From the NCBI GenBank assembly GCA_947493195.1, contig CANLQG010000007.1, positions 1 to 64,000 of the forward strand: a DNA stretch of 64,000 nucleotides. Reading direction: 5' to 3'. The first letter of the stretch is position 1. Each line of letters starts with the position of its first letter. The position numbers and the translations under genes were made by a program. Shown here piece after piece: positions 51,620 to 60,348 of this stretch. The notes beneath the pieces were generated by a model. That model was given only the letters and a program-made list of their open reading frames with translations, did not search any database and was not told the origin of the DNA. Origin of the DNA: an uncultured Sphingomonadaceae bacterium (GTDB lineage: Bacteria; Pseudomonadota; Alphaproteobacteria; Sphingomonadales; Sphingomonadaceae).

Positions 51620-52975
51620 TCAGCGCCGCTCCGGACCTTCTCCGCGCGCGGCCACGTTGACGCCCGAGGTGCGGCGCAGGGTACGCACGGCGTAATCCAG
51701 CTGGAAGTCGTCGATGCCCTGCTCCTCCAGCTCGGCGGCGGTCAGCTGGAAGCGCGGATCGTCGAGGCGGTCGCGTTCCAGGTTCTCGTCCTCCACGCCG
51801 ATCTCGCCTACCAGGTGACCGCGAAGGTCGCTTTCCCGCAAGGCGAAGCGCTGCCTGCGCTCGGCATCCGGATCGGATAGCTGGGGCACGCGGATATCGG
51901 GTTCGATCCCGCCTTCCTGCACGCTGCGTCCGGCAGGGGTGTAATAGCGCGCCGTCGTCAGCTTCAGCGCCGAATCGCGTGACAGCGGCAACAGCGTCTG
52001 CACGCTGCCCTTGCCGAAGCTGCGCTCGCCCATCACCAGCGCGCGGCGATGGTCCTGCAGGGCCCCTGCGACAATCTCGCTTGCCGATGCAGACCCTTCG
52101 TCGATCAGCACGATGATCGGCAGGCCCGCAGCAGCATCGCCGCGATAAACGCTTTCGGCATCGTAATAGATGGTCTCACGCCGCGAGCGGCCGCGCTGCG
52201 AAACGATCTGCCCGTCGGTGAGGAACAGGTCGGACAGCGCCACCGCCTCGTCCAGCGAACCGCCCGGATTGCGGCGTAGGTCCAGTACAAGACCGCCGAG
52301 GCGACCGGTGGCCTGTTCCTGCAATTCGCGAAGGCCCCGGCGTACGTCGGCACCCACGTCGGCGGAAAATTCGTTCACACTGATGTGGCCGATATTGCCG
52401 TCCATCAGTTCCCACGTGACCGGTTCCAGTTCGATCACACCGCGCGTTACGGTCACCTCGAAGCTATCCTCGCGACCGGGGCGGAAGATGGTGATTTCAA
52501 TATCGGTACCGGCAGGTCCGCGCATCTGCGCCACGGCATCGTTGAGTTCCAGGCCGTAGATCAGGTCGCCGTTGATATGGGTGATGTAATCGCCAGCCTT
52601 GATGCCGGCGCCCTCGGCCGGGCTGCCACGGAACGGCGAAATGACTTTCACCGCGCCTTCTTCCATCTGCACCGAGATGCCGAGACCCTGGTAATTGCCG
52701 TCCATCATCGTCGTCAGGCGCTCCAGCGCCGTCCCGTCGAGATAGGCGGAATGGGGATCGAGCGCGGCCAGCATGCCGTCGATCGCACCGCGTATCAGCA
52801 CCTCGTCCTCCACCGGCTCCACGTAGCTCGCCTTGATCCGCTGGTAGGTGGCGAACAGCTTGGCGAATTCCGGGGAGGCCCGGCCTTCCACCTGCGCGAT
52901 GGCAGCGGTGGTGGCAGGCACGAGCGCGACAGCCGTGCAAAGCGCGGCGGCGCGGATGGCGGGTACAAACTTCAT
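51620..52975 (-). CDS. ctpA: C-terminal processing peptidase (S41 family, CtpA-like)
   Basis: 451 residues. Signal peptide (about 1-28), N-terminal helical domain, PDZ (about 85-165, YQGLGISV and GSPAEGAGIKAGDYI), then the S41 core with LIDEGSASASEIVAGAL (catalytic Ser) and GERSFGKGSVQ (Lys). Periplasmic serine protease acting on C-termini of envelope proteins. ATG 52975 with GAGGACGAAAG upstream; a longer in-frame start (53041) would destroy the signal peptide. The ctpA-envC-rlmH order is conserved in the class. Confidence 0.95.
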   Translation of the reverse strand: MKFVPAIRAAALCTAVALVPATTAAIAQVEGRASPEFAKLFATYQRIKASYVEPVEDEVLIRGAIDGMLAALDPHSAYLDGTALERLTTMMDGNYQGLGISVQMEEGAVKVISPFRGSPAEGAGIKAGDYITHINGDLIYGLELNDAVAQMRGPAGTDIEITIFRPGREDSFEVTVTRGVIELEPVTWELMDGNIGHISVNEFSADVGADVRRGLRELQEQATGRLGGLVLDLRRNPGGSLDEAVALSDLFLTDGQIVSQRGRSRRETIYYDAESVYRGDAAAGLPIIVLIDEGSASASEIVAGALQDHRRALVMGERSFGKGSVQTLLPLSRDSALKLTTARYYTPAGRSVQEGGIEPDIRVPQLSDPDAERRQRFALRESDLRGHLVGEIGVEDENLERDRLDDPRFQLTAAELEEQGIDDFQLDYAVRTLRRTSGVNVAARGEGPERR

Positions 52976-53076
52976 ATATCTTTCGTCCTCGGCAAGGAGG
53001 GAGTCCCAGCCACTTCTGTATCGCATGGAGGGCCTTAACACCAGATGAGGGATTTGCTGGCCCGGACGCGGTACAA

Positions 53077-54288
53077 TCAGTCGAGGCGAAGCAGCGGATT
53101 CACCGGTTCGCCATCGCGGCGAAGTTCCAGCGTGACATTCGGGTTGGTCGGCGCGGCCACCCCCAGCGGTGCCCCGGCCTGTACCGTCTCGCCCACTTCC
53201 GCATCGCTGCGGGCAAGTCCGGTGACAAGGCTGGTCCAGCCGTTGCCGTGTTCGATAATCACGATGCTGCCATAGCCGCGGTACGGCCCGGCAAAAGCAA
53301 TCCGCCCGGCGGCAGGAGCGACCACCTGTGCGCCGCCAATGGGTGCAAGCGTCAGCCCCCGGCTGAGGCCGGACCCGGTCGGCGCTCCGAAACCGAGAAG
53401 GGTCCTGCCGGATACTGGCAGCATGTACGGGCGCGGAGCATCGCCTTGCCTGTCAGCCTGGGAAGGCAGGGCGCGTGATCCCCCGGCAGTTTCGGTCTCT
53501 TCCGGCCGTGCAGGTCGCAGGCGCGGACCCGGTAACGCCGCGAGGCGCTGGCGCAGAGCCGCAGCACGGTCGAGCTGCGTGACCAGTCCGTCGAGGTCGC
53601 GCGCTTCTTCCGCCAGCGCCAGTACGCGGTCCGTCTCGCGACTGGCAGCCCCGCCGGCAGCGCGCGCGGCAAGGCGCTGGCGTGTCTCGATGTCGGCCAG
53701 TTGCTCGCGTCGTTCCGCAAGAGCCGCTTCCTCGGCCTGCAGTACCTGCGCGGCCGCCACGGCCTCGCGCCGCAGTTCGCGGGCGCGGTCGATGCGGTTG
53801 CGCAGGTCCTGTGTCCCCGCCTGCACCTGGGGCACGGTATTGTGCAACATGGCGCGCAGGTACACGACATCCTTCACGGAGCCGGGGCGCATGATCGAGA
53901 GTGCCAGCGGCCGGCGCGTGAATTGCTGGAGCGCGGCGGTGAGTTCCACCACGGGCTGCTGCTCGCGGCCCAGTTCCTCGCGCAGGTTACCCTGTTCGCG
54001 GTCGATCATGGCGATGCGGGCGCGGGCGGCGGTGATCCCGGCCTCTGCTTGCTGCACGCGTGCAGCAAGCGCGGCGGCTTCGCGCGCAGCACGCTCGGCA
54101 GCGTCCTCGGCTTCGCGCGCCTCCTCCTCGAACCGCTGGCTGCGCGCCTCAGCGTTCTCACGCTCGGCCAGGGCCTCGGCAAGGGCGGCGCGCATGTCCT
54201 CCGGACTCTGGCTTACAGGAGCACGCTGGGCGAAAGCCGCCGCGGCACAAAAGGCGATGGAGCCAAGGAGGAGAATGGCGCGGTGCAT
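53077..54288 (-). CDS. EnvC-like murein hydrolase activator with degenerate LytM domain
   Basis: 403 residues. Signal peptide (about 1-20), a long coiled coil (about 25-240), and a C-terminal LytM/M23 fold (about 290-400). Positions that hold zinc ligands in active M23 enzymes are changed: SRGLTLAP instead of H-x-G-x-D, and NVTLELR instead of H-L-H-F-E-x-R. As in E. coli EnvC it should activate amidases rather than cut peptidoglycan itself. Starts seven bases after rlmH. Confidence 0.9.
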   Translation of the reverse strand: MHRAILLLGSIAFCAAAAFAQRAPVSQSPEDMRAALAEALAERENAEARSQRFEEEAREAEDAAERAAREAAALAARVQQAEAGITAARARIAMIDREQGNLREELGREQQPVVELTAALQQFTRRPLALSIMRPGSVKDVVYLRAMLHNTVPQVQAGTQDLRNRIDRARELRREAVAAAQVLQAEEAALAERREQLADIETRQRLAARAAGGAASRETDRVLALAEEARDLDGLVTQLDRAAALRQRLAALPGPRLRPARPEETETAGGSRALPSQADRQGDAPRPYMLPVSGRTLLGFGAPTGSGLSRGLTLAPIGGAQVVAPAAGRIAFAGPYRGYGSIVIIEHGNGWTSLVTGLARSDAEVGETVQAGAPLGVAAPTNPNVTLELRRDGEPVNPLLRLD

Positions 54289-54295
54289 GACGGGG

Positions 54296-54718
54296 CTATC
54301 CTGCCCGATGATAGGGATGCCCGGCAAGGATGCTGGTGGCGCGGAAAAGCTGTTCTGCCAGCATGGCGCGGGCCAGCAGGTGCGGCCAGGTGGCCTTGCC
54401 GAAAGAAATCAGAAGGTCGGCGTCTTCGCGTTCCTGCTTCGAATGTCCGTCGGCCGCCCCGATCATGAAACGGCATTCGCGCATGCCATCGTCGCGCCAG
54501 CGTTCGAGGATATGCGCGAATTCCTCGGAGCCGAGGTTCTTGCCCTTCTCGTCCAAGAGAATGGTCTTGCAGGGTGTTTGCGGTTCGGGAATGCGCCCGC
54601 CGGTTTCGGGCAGTTCGGTGAACTTCAGCGGCCACTGGATGCGCTTCGCATAGCGCTCGACCAGCTCTTCCTCAGGAGAGCGGGCGATCTTGCCGCGGGC
54701 GATGACATGCAGGAGGAT
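54296..54718 (-). CDS. rlmH: 23S rRNA (pseudouridine1915-N3)-methyltransferase
   Basis: 140 residues, SPOUT family. The C-terminal knot reads LLISFGKATWPHLLARAML and ends AGHPYHRAG; the middle has LLDEKGKNLGSEEFA. It methylates pseudouridine 1915 of helix 69. The family N-terminus is M-L-L-H, but the codon in the Met position is ATC (54718-54716); a full AAGGAGG lies five bases before it. CTG at 54712 or an ATG well inside are the alternatives and would delete conserved residues. The stop of the upstream gene directly precedes ATC. Confidence 0.9.
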   Translation of the reverse strand: MLLHVIARGKIARSPEEELVERYAKRIQWPLKFTELPETGGRIPEPQTPCKTILLDEKGKNLGSEEFAHILERWRDDGMRECRFMIGAADGHSKQEREDADLLISFGKATWPHLLARAMLAEQLFRATSILAGHPYHRAG

Positions 54719-54730
54719 CTAACCCTCCTT
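54719..54730 (-). promoter_or_regulatory. Consensus ribosome site for the AUC start of rlmH
   Basis: On the minus strand AAGGAGG (54730-54724) and GTTAG, then ATC at 54718. The spacing of five bases is optimal. The site overlaps the last codons of the zinc-ribbon protein gene. Confidence 0.7.
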
Positions 54731-55042
54731 CGCCACGAGAAATGCGTCTTCGATCGAGGCATCGCACTTGGCGCAACCGAACTTGATCGGGAACAGCACG
54801 AACATGCGATCGAAGAACCGATGCTTGCACTTGCCGCAAAGCACGGTCTTGTAAGCGTAGGACGCCAGCGCAATTTCAAGTGGGATCATAACCACAAGGG
54901 CTAGGAAGGCGACGGTGAACACAGGATCGCGCGATAGCCGGACGGGTCCGAATATGCTGCTGTAGACCAAAAGGCCGAAAAACAGGCCCCAGGCGGCCCA
55001 CATGGCGCGATTGGCAGCGCGATACCTGGCTTCAGGACTCAT
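54719..55042 (-). CDS. Membrane protein with C-terminal zinc-ribbon-like CxxC pairs
   Basis: 107 residues. Two hydrophobic helices (about 17-35 and 42-65) precede a small cytosolic domain with CGKC and CAKC about 24 residues apart (KTVLCGKCKHRFF...FGCAKCDAS), probably one zinc site. I recognise no family. ATG 55042; the longer frame upstream has no support. It is inserted between rsfS and rlmH, genes that are usually adjacent, and ends immediately before the rlmH start. Confidence 0.75.
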   Translation of the reverse strand: MSPEARYRAANRAMWAAWGLFFGLLVYSSIFGPVRLSRDPVFTVAFLALVVMIPLEIALASYAYKTVLCGKCKHRFFDRMFVLFPIKFGCAKCDASIEDAFLVAKEG

Positions 55043-55095
55043 GCTGCAAAGCCTTCCGTCGCTATTAAAGCCCTCCCATGACGGGAGAGTTCCAA

Positions 55096-55557
55096 TCAGG
55101 CCGATCCCATCTGCCGCGTCTGACCGTCCTCGCCGAAGCCCCACATCCGTTCCAGGTTGTAGAAGCTGCGCACTTCGGGGCGGAACAGGTGGACGACGAC
55201 ATCGCCCGCGTCGATCAGCACCCAGTCGGCAGTCGGCAGGCCTTCGATGCGCGGGCTCGGCTCACCGGCCTCTTTCAACTTCACGGCAAGCTTGTTCGCC
55301 ATGGCGGCGACCTGCCGGGTCGAACGGCCCGAGGCGACGATCATGTGATCGGCGATCGAACTTTTGCCTTCGAGCGGAATGGAGACGATGTCCTGCGCCT
55401 GATCGTCATCGAGCTGTTCGAGGATCAGTGCGTGGATCGAGCCGGGTTCGGCGTGAATGGTGGTTTCAAGATCAGGCATGGATAGAATGGTGGCTGTTGC
55501 GGGGCGTCTGCCGGTGTCGGCGGAACGCACAGGCGCTCCTGTGTTGGCTTGGCTCAT
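55096..55557 (-). CDS. rsfS: ribosome silencing factor RsfS
   Basis: 153 residues. A variable N-terminal extension (about 1-40), then the RsfS/Iojap domain: DDDQAQDIVSIPLEGKSSIADHMIVASGRSTRQV and WVLIDAGDVVVHLFRPEVRSFYNLERMWG. It binds uL14 and blocks subunit joining in starvation. It could start internally at MPDLETT (ATG 55479) if the extension is not translated. Lies between nadD and the zinc-ribbon protein gene. Confidence 0.94.
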   Translation of the reverse strand: MSQANTGAPVRSADTGRRPATATILSMPDLETTIHAEPGSIHALILEQLDDDQAQDIVSIPLEGKSSIADHMIVASGRSTRQVAAMANKLAVKLKEAGEPSPRIEGLPTADWVLIDAGDVVVHLFRPEVRSFYNLERMWGFGEDGQTRQMGSA

Positions 55558-55616
55558 CGCGAAAGGTCATGCTCCGTATATGGGGTGAATGCAGGCAGCG
55601 TAAAGGGCCGGACGCC

Positions 55617-56279
55617 TCACGCGTCTGCCCCCGTATGCCCGTCATGGATAAGGGAATGCGTCACTTCGTCCCGTGGCGGGGGACCGGCATGGTCTTCCGC
55701 CCAGTCAGGATCCGCCCGGCGTATTTGTGTAGCCGAACGCGGATCGGGATCGAAACGCAGCTCTATCAGCGCGGGTGCGCTCCATTCGCCCCGGTTGCGT
55801 AATCGGGCTGCAGATAACCGGTGATCTCGCAGCCAGGCCATTGCGGGGCTCGCAACAGCAGCGTGATCATACCCCGGGCGGGCGATAACGGCAATGGGCA
55901 TTTCCCGCGCGATCTGCCGCCAGTTTCGCCACCTGTGGAATTGCGCAATATTGTCAGAGCCCATCAGCCACACGAAACGCCGGTGAGGATAGCGCCGCTT
56001 CAGCGCGCGCAGCGTGTCTGCGGTGTACCGCGTACCGAGTTCCCGCTCTATCGCCGTCACCTTGATCGGGGCGCGCCTGCTTGCCGCCTTCGCCGAACCA
56101 ACACGCGCCGGAAGCGGCGCCATGCCTTTTTTGGACTTTAGCGGGTTTCCGGGCGAGACCATCCACCACACCTCGTCCAGACCCAGCGCGGCCCGGGCGA
56201 AAAGTGTGATGCGGCGATGCCCCAGGTGGGCGGGATTGAAGCTGCCGCCCAGCAGGCCGGTGATCGGACCTCGCTTCAC
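55617..56279 (-). CDS. nadD: nicotinate-nucleotide adenylyltransferase
   Basis: 220 residues. Nucleotidyltransferase motif GGSFNPAHLGH (11-21) and WLMGSDNIAQFHRW in the middle; the usual ISSTxIR is seen as a variant LSAARLRNRG. It adenylates nicotinate mononucleotide in NAD synthesis. Upstream of rsfS and downstream of proA on the same strand, the standard order. Confidence 0.95.
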   Translation of the reverse strand: MKRGPITGLLGGSFNPAHLGHRRITLFARAALGLDEVWWMVSPGNPLKSKKGMAPLPARVGSAKAASRRAPIKVTAIERELGTRYTADTLRALKRRYPHRRFVWLMGSDNIAQFHRWRNWRQIAREMPIAVIARPGYDHAAVASPAMAWLRDHRLSAARLRNRGEWSAPALIELRFDPDPRSATQIRRADPDWAEDHAGPPPRDEVTHSLIHDGHTGADA

Positions 56280-56307
56280 GGCAACTTTCGTCTCCCTCGT
56301 GTCGGCG

Positions 56308-57582
56308 TTACGGCCGGGCCTGGCCCGAACCCTTCACCTTCCACTTGTAGGTGGTGAGCCCCTCAAGGGCCACTGGTCCACGAGCATGCAGGCGACCGGT
56401 TGCGATCCCGATCTCCGCTCCCAGCCCGAACTCGCCGCCGTCGGCGAACTGGGTGGACGCGTTGTGCATCACAATGGCACTGTCGACCTCGGCGAGGAAA
56501 CGCTGTGCGGCATCGTCGTTGTCGGTGATAATCGCCTCGGTATGGCCGGACGAATGGGAGGCAATGTGCTCCATTGCCTCGTCGATATCGTCGACCACGG
56601 CGACTGACAGGATGGCATCGAGATACTCGGTGTCCCAGTCCTCCGCATCGGCGGGCTTTACGCGCGAATCGAGTTGCTGCGCGCGCTCGTCACCGCGCAG
56701 TTCACAGCCCGCGTCGGCAATCGCGGCAAGCACCTTCTCGCCCTCGCTAAAATGCGAATCGATCAGCAGTGTTTCCATGGCCCCGCAAATGCCGGTGCGG
56801 CGCATTTTCGCGTTCACGGCAATTTCGCGCGCCATGTCAGGCTTCGCATCGGCGTGAATGTAGGTGTGGCAAATGCCGTCGAGGTGGGCGAGCACGGGTA
56901 CGCGCGCATCCTGCTGGACGCGGGCGACCAGGCCCTTGCCGCCGCGCGGCACGATCATGTCGATCAGCCCTGCCGCTTTCAGCATGGCACCAACGGCCTC
57001 TCGGTCCTGCGTTGGCATAAGCTGGATGGCATCGGAAGGCAGCCCCGCTTCGTCCAGTCCCTTGGCAAAGGCGGCGTGCAGCGCGCGGTTGGAATGGATC
57101 GCCTCGCTACCACCGCGCAGCAGGGCGGCGTTGCCGGACCGCAGGCACAGCGCTGCCGCATCGGCGGTGACGTTGGGCCGGCTTTCGTAGATGATTCCGA
57201 TGAGGCCGATGGGAATGCGCACCCGCTCCAGCCCGAAGCCTGAAGGCGAACTGCGGCTGTCGATCACTTCGCCCACCGGATCGGGCAGGCCGGCCACGTT
57301 CTCGATGGCACCGGCAATCGCTTCCAGCCGGTCCTCGTCCAGCTTCAACCGGTCAAGCATGGCGCCGGTCAGGCCACGCTCCTCGCCCGCTGCCATGTCC
57401 TTGGCGTTGGCTTCGAGGATACTTGCCGAATCGTTACGGATGGCCTTGGCGGCGGCGCGCAGGCCGGCAGCCTTTTCGGCATCGCTGGCGCGGGCCAGCT
57501 TGCGCTGCGCTGCGCGGCCTTTTTTCGCAAGGTCTTCAATGAGGTGGGTGAAATCGGTCTTTTCTAGCGTGTCTGTAGTCAT
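56308..57582 (-). CDS. proA: gamma-glutamyl phosphate reductase
   Basis: 424 residues of the aldehyde-dehydrogenase superfamily. IGIIYESRPNVTADAAALCLRSGNA is the ProA signature and the catalytic Cys is in RRTGICGAME. It makes glutamate semialdehyde for proline synthesis with NADPH. ATG 57582 gives the usual N-terminus; the longer frame enters the noncoding gap. proB is not adjacent in the window. Confidence 0.96.
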   Translation of the reverse strand: MTTDTLEKTDFTHLIEDLAKKGRAAQRKLARASDAEKAAGLRAAAKAIRNDSASILEANAKDMAAGEERGLTGAMLDRLKLDEDRLEAIAGAIENVAGLPDPVGEVIDSRSSPSGFGLERVRIPIGLIGIIYESRPNVTADAAALCLRSGNAALLRGGSEAIHSNRALHAAFAKGLDEAGLPSDAIQLMPTQDREAVGAMLKAAGLIDMIVPRGGKGLVARVQQDARVPVLAHLDGICHTYIHADAKPDMAREIAVNAKMRRTGICGAMETLLIDSHFSEGEKVLAAIADAGCELRGDERAQQLDSRVKPADAEDWDTEYLDAILSVAVVDDIDEAMEHIASHSSGHTEAIITDNDDAAQRFLAEVDSAIVMHNASTQFADGGEFGLGAEIGIATGRLHARGPVALEGLTTYKWKVKGSGQARP

Positions 57583-57821
57583 GGCGCGCCTTCTAACATG
57601 TGTGGGTGTGCCTGTCAGGGCGAATCGGCAAAGAGTGGAGAGCGGCTCGCAAACCCCGATCGGACGAATTGTTCCCGCCCCCGGCACTTTTTTCTCACAT
57701 ACCTAACGTTTCACCGCGCGATCGGTTCATTTCGCCCCGAAGGTTAACGTTCGCTCTCGACCTCACGCGTGTCATCGGTATCGCTTGGAGCACACAAAAT
57801 AAGCGGACGGACGGGGTCGTT

Positions 57822-58994
57822 TTGACAAGAACATCGACGGGCGGATTTATCGACCGCCTGCGCACGCGGTTTCCGGAGCGCGAATTTTTCATGCGCTCGC
57901 AGGGTCAGGTGCGCTTCCTTACCATCACCACGCGGATGCAGATGGCTGCGGCCGGTACGGTCGCCGCCGTTACGCTCGGCTGGGTCGTATCGATGGGCGT
58001 AATGGCCGTCAGCCAGTGGCAGGCCAGCACAGAACGTGCATCGCTTCTGGAACGAGAAGCCCAGGTCGCCACGGCAGAGGATCGCTTCTCCGCCTATGCG
58101 GACGATATCGCCGCCACCGTGGCTGATCTCGAGGCGCGGCAGGAATTGCTCGACGGCATCGTCGAAATGTTGCCCGAGGATGTCGTGGCCGAGGGCGACG
58201 ACACGGTCACCGACTCGGCAGCCGAGAGCGAGAACCTGATCAGCATGATCCGCAGCGTCTTTCCCGAGGCGGAAGGGATCGCCCGGATGGAAGCACGCCA
58301 GCTCGCCTTTGCCGAGCGGTTGACTCGCTATGCAGACCGCCGCGCTGCGCGTGCCGAGGAAGCGATCCGCCAGCTTGGTCTCGATCCGCGGGCGATGGAG
58401 CGGGCCAACGAAAGCGCCATGGGTGGTCCCCTGGAAAGCCTTTCTTCCGAAAGCGACGGCAGCCTCGACCCGCGTTTCGAACGTCTTGGCCTGAGCCTTG
58501 CGCGCATGAGCGCGCTGGAGCGCGGCCTGAACCAGATCCCGCAGGTCATGCCAGCCGATCTCAATTCGATTTCCTCGGGTTTCGGTTACCGCCGAGACCC
58601 CTTCCGCGGCACTGCCGCCATGCATTCCGGCCTCGATTTCCGCGCGCCGATGGGCTCTCCTATCCATGCCGCCGCAGATGGCCGCGTGGCATTTGTCGGC
58701 GTCAAGGGCGGCTACGGCAAGGTAGTCGAAGTCGATCACGGCGCAGGTCTGGTCACCCGCTATGCCCACATGTCGCGTTTCAATGCGCGGGTCGGCGAAA
58801 CCGTCACCGCCGGGGACGTGATCGGCGCCATCGGCAGCACCGGTCGCTCCACCGGCCCGCACCTGCATTTCGAGGTGCGTATCAACAACCGGGCCGTGAA
58901 CCCACGGCCCTTCCTGGAGACAGCCCCCCATGTTCTCGAGCAAGTCCGAGCAGAATTCGCCCCAGGCACCGACGAAAGCCAGATCGATGGCTAA
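57822..58994 (+). CDS. M23-family metallopeptidase, membrane-anchored, catalytically intact
   Basis: About 390 residues. A short cytosolic N-terminus, one membrane helix (about 44-64), a coiled-coil stretch (about 65-220) and an M23 domain (about 250-365) with complete zinc ligands H-S-G-L-D and H-L-H-F-E-V-R. It is probably a peptidoglycan endopeptidase. The start is uncertain: TTG 57822 is the best placed but has no clear ribosome site. The 239-base gap upstream (to proA) holds no other gene. Its end overlaps the bactofilin gene by 65 bases. Confidence 0.88.
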   Translation: MTRTSTGGFIDRLRTRFPEREFFMRSQGQVRFLTITTRMQMAAAGTVAAVTLGWVVSMGVMAVSQWQASTERASLLEREAQVATAEDRFSAYADDIAATVADLEARQELLDGIVEMLPEDVVAEGDDTVTDSAAESENLISMIRSVFPEAEGIARMEARQLAFAERLTRYADRRAARAEEAIRQLGLDPRAMERANESAMGGPLESLSSESDGSLDPRFERLGLSLARMSALERGLNQIPQVMPADLNSISSGFGYRRDPFRGTAAMHSGLDFRAPMGSPIHAAADGRVAFVGVKGGYGKVVEVDHGAGLVTRYAHMSRFNARVGETVTAGDVIGAIGSTGRSTGPHLHFEVRINNRAVNPRPFLETAPHVLEQVRAEFAPGTDESQIDG

Positions 58995-59388
58995 TTCCGG
59001 CAGCACCTTTTCCGTCATCGGCGCCGATGTCACCATTCGCGGCGATATAGAGGCATCGGTCGACCTACACGTCGACGGCACGGTAATCGGCAATATCGCC
59101 TGCGCCAGCCTGGTGCAGGGCGAAGGCAGCCGCGTGGAGGGCGAAATCAAGGCCGAAAGCGCCCGCCTGTCGGGCGAGGTGAAAGGCACCATCGAAGTGC
59201 GCAGCCTGGTGGTGCTGAAGAGCGCCCAGATCGAAGGCGATGTCAGTTACGACACGTTGACGATCGAGCAGGGTGCCTCGGTCGACGGGCGCTTCGCCCC
59301 GCTGCGCGCCAAGACGCAGGCCAAGACCGCCCAGGCGGTGAATGCGCCGGACGAAGGCAAGCAGCCCGGCCTGACGCTGGCCAGCTGA
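58930..59388 (+). CDS. Bactofilin (polymer-forming cytoskeletal protein)
   Basis: 152 residues. The beta-helical core (about 25-125) shows the repeated DLHVDGTVIGNI, GSRVEGEIKAES, LSGEVKGTIEV and SAQIEGDVSYDTL pattern. Disordered ends. Bactofilins polymerise at the inner membrane and recruit cell-wall enzymes. ATG 58930 lies inside the end of the M23 gene, a conserved pair implying that the peptidase acts with the scaffold. Confidence 0.93.
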   Translation: MFSSKSEQNSPQAPTKARSMANSGSTFSVIGADVTIRGDIEASVDLHVDGTVIGNIACASLVQGEGSRVEGEIKAESARLSGEVKGTIEVRSLVVLKSAQIEGDVSYDTLTIEQGASVDGRFAPLRAKTQAKTAQAVNAPDEGKQPGLTLAS

Positions 59389-59414
59389 TCCCATTTATCG
59401 TTTGTGGAAGGATT

Positions 59415-59446
59415 GGGGCGGTCCGAGGGGCCGCCCCTATTCTTTT
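59415..59446 (+). terminator. Rho-independent terminator after bactofilin
   Basis: GGGGCGG (59415-59421) pairs with CCGCCCC (59431-59437), followed by TATTCTTTT. It ends the M23-bactofilin unit. Confidence 0.85.
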
Positions 59447-59475
59447 CAGCGAACCGAAAAGTCCGGCCGGTGCCG

Positions 59476-60216
59476 TCAGCCCTGTCCGGCTTCGCCATTT
59501 CCCTCGGCCGCGCGCTTGGCTTCCAGCCACGCCTCGGCTTCGGCTTCCTGCGCTGCCCGGACGGCGGCCTTGGCTGCGTCCTCGCGCTCGCGGCGCAGCT
59601 GGGCAATCAGCTCCTGCTTGTCGTCACGCGGGGTGGCGGGCACCGTGGCTTCGATCGGTTCGTCACCTTCGGCAGCAGGCTCTGTAGCGGCAACCCGCTT
59701 GGCCGCCTTGGCAACAGCGGCATCGAGTTCGCGCTGCGAACACAGGCCCAGGGTAACCGGGTCCTTGGGCTGGATGTTGACGATGTTCCAGTGGCTGCGC
59801 TCGCGAATCGCGTTGATCGTGTCGCGCGTGGTGCCGATAAGCCGACCGATCTGCGCATCGGAAATCTCAGAGTGGTTGCGCAGGATCCAGGCAATGCCGT
59901 CGGGCTTGTCCTGCCGCTTGGATACCGGCGTATAGCGCGGTCCCTTGGTGCGGCTGACATCCACCGGTGCCTTCTGCATCTTCAGCGAGTAGTTCGCGTC
60001 GGCCTGGCCGCGCTCGATCTCCTCGTGCGTGAGCTCGCCCGAGTGTACGGGATCGCGCCCGGTATACTTGGCACCCGCCAGGTCATCCGCCATGGCCTGC
60101 ACTTCGAGGATGTGCAGACCGCAGAAGTCGGCAATCTGCGTGAAGCTCAATGCGGTGTTGTCCACCAGCCAGCTGGCGGTGGCATGAGGCATCAGGGGCG
60201 TGGGCTGGTTAGCCAC
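59476..60216 (-). CDS. trcR: DUF1013-family RNA polymerase-associated cell-cycle regulator (TrcR-like)
   Basis: 246 residues. Matches DUF1013: N-terminal ANQPTPLMPHATASWLVDNTALSF, a first helix-turn-helix-like block (about 22-40), GRDPVHSGELTHEEIERG, and a second block IAWILRNHSEISDAQIGRLIGTTRDTINAIRER. In Caulobacter the TrcR protein associates with RNA polymerase and affects cell-cycle transcription. The C-terminal 70 residues are Ala/Glu/Arg-rich helix. GTG 60216 with GGAGAAC upstream gives the family N-terminus. Confidence 0.9.
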   Translation of the reverse strand: MANQPTPLMPHATASWLVDNTALSFTQIADFCGLHILEVQAMADDLAGAKYTGRDPVHSGELTHEEIERGQADANYSLKMQKAPVDVSRTKGPRYTPVSKRQDKPDGIAWILRNHSEISDAQIGRLIGTTRDTINAIRERSHWNIVNIQPKDPVTLGLCSQRELDAAVAKAAKRVAATEPAAEGDEPIEATVPATPRDDKQELIAQLRREREDAAKAAVRAAQEAEAEAWLEAKRAAEGNGEAGQG

Positions 60217-60235
60217 AGCAGTTCTCCAAAACTGA

Positions 60236-60266
60236 AAATAAAAGGGCCGCCCCTCGCGGGACGGCC
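60236..60266 (-). terminator. Rho-independent terminator of the glycosyltransferase gene
   Basis: On the minus strand GGCCGTCCC pairs with GGGGCGGCC across a short loop with one mismatch, followed by CTTTTATTTTC. It separates the phosphoesterase-glycosyltransferase unit from trcR. Confidence 0.75.
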
Positions 60267-60348
60267 ATCGTTGCTTCACGATGTAGAGCAGTTGCGGGCA
60301 ATCGGCAAGCTTTAGGGCACGCGAGCGCTACAATCGCCCAGCCGCTGG

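Noticed and set aside
57655..57680. EcfG-like GGAAC on the minus strand before proA
   Set aside because: The element at the correct spacing is GTTT or GGTT rather than CGTT; proA is a housekeeping gene.
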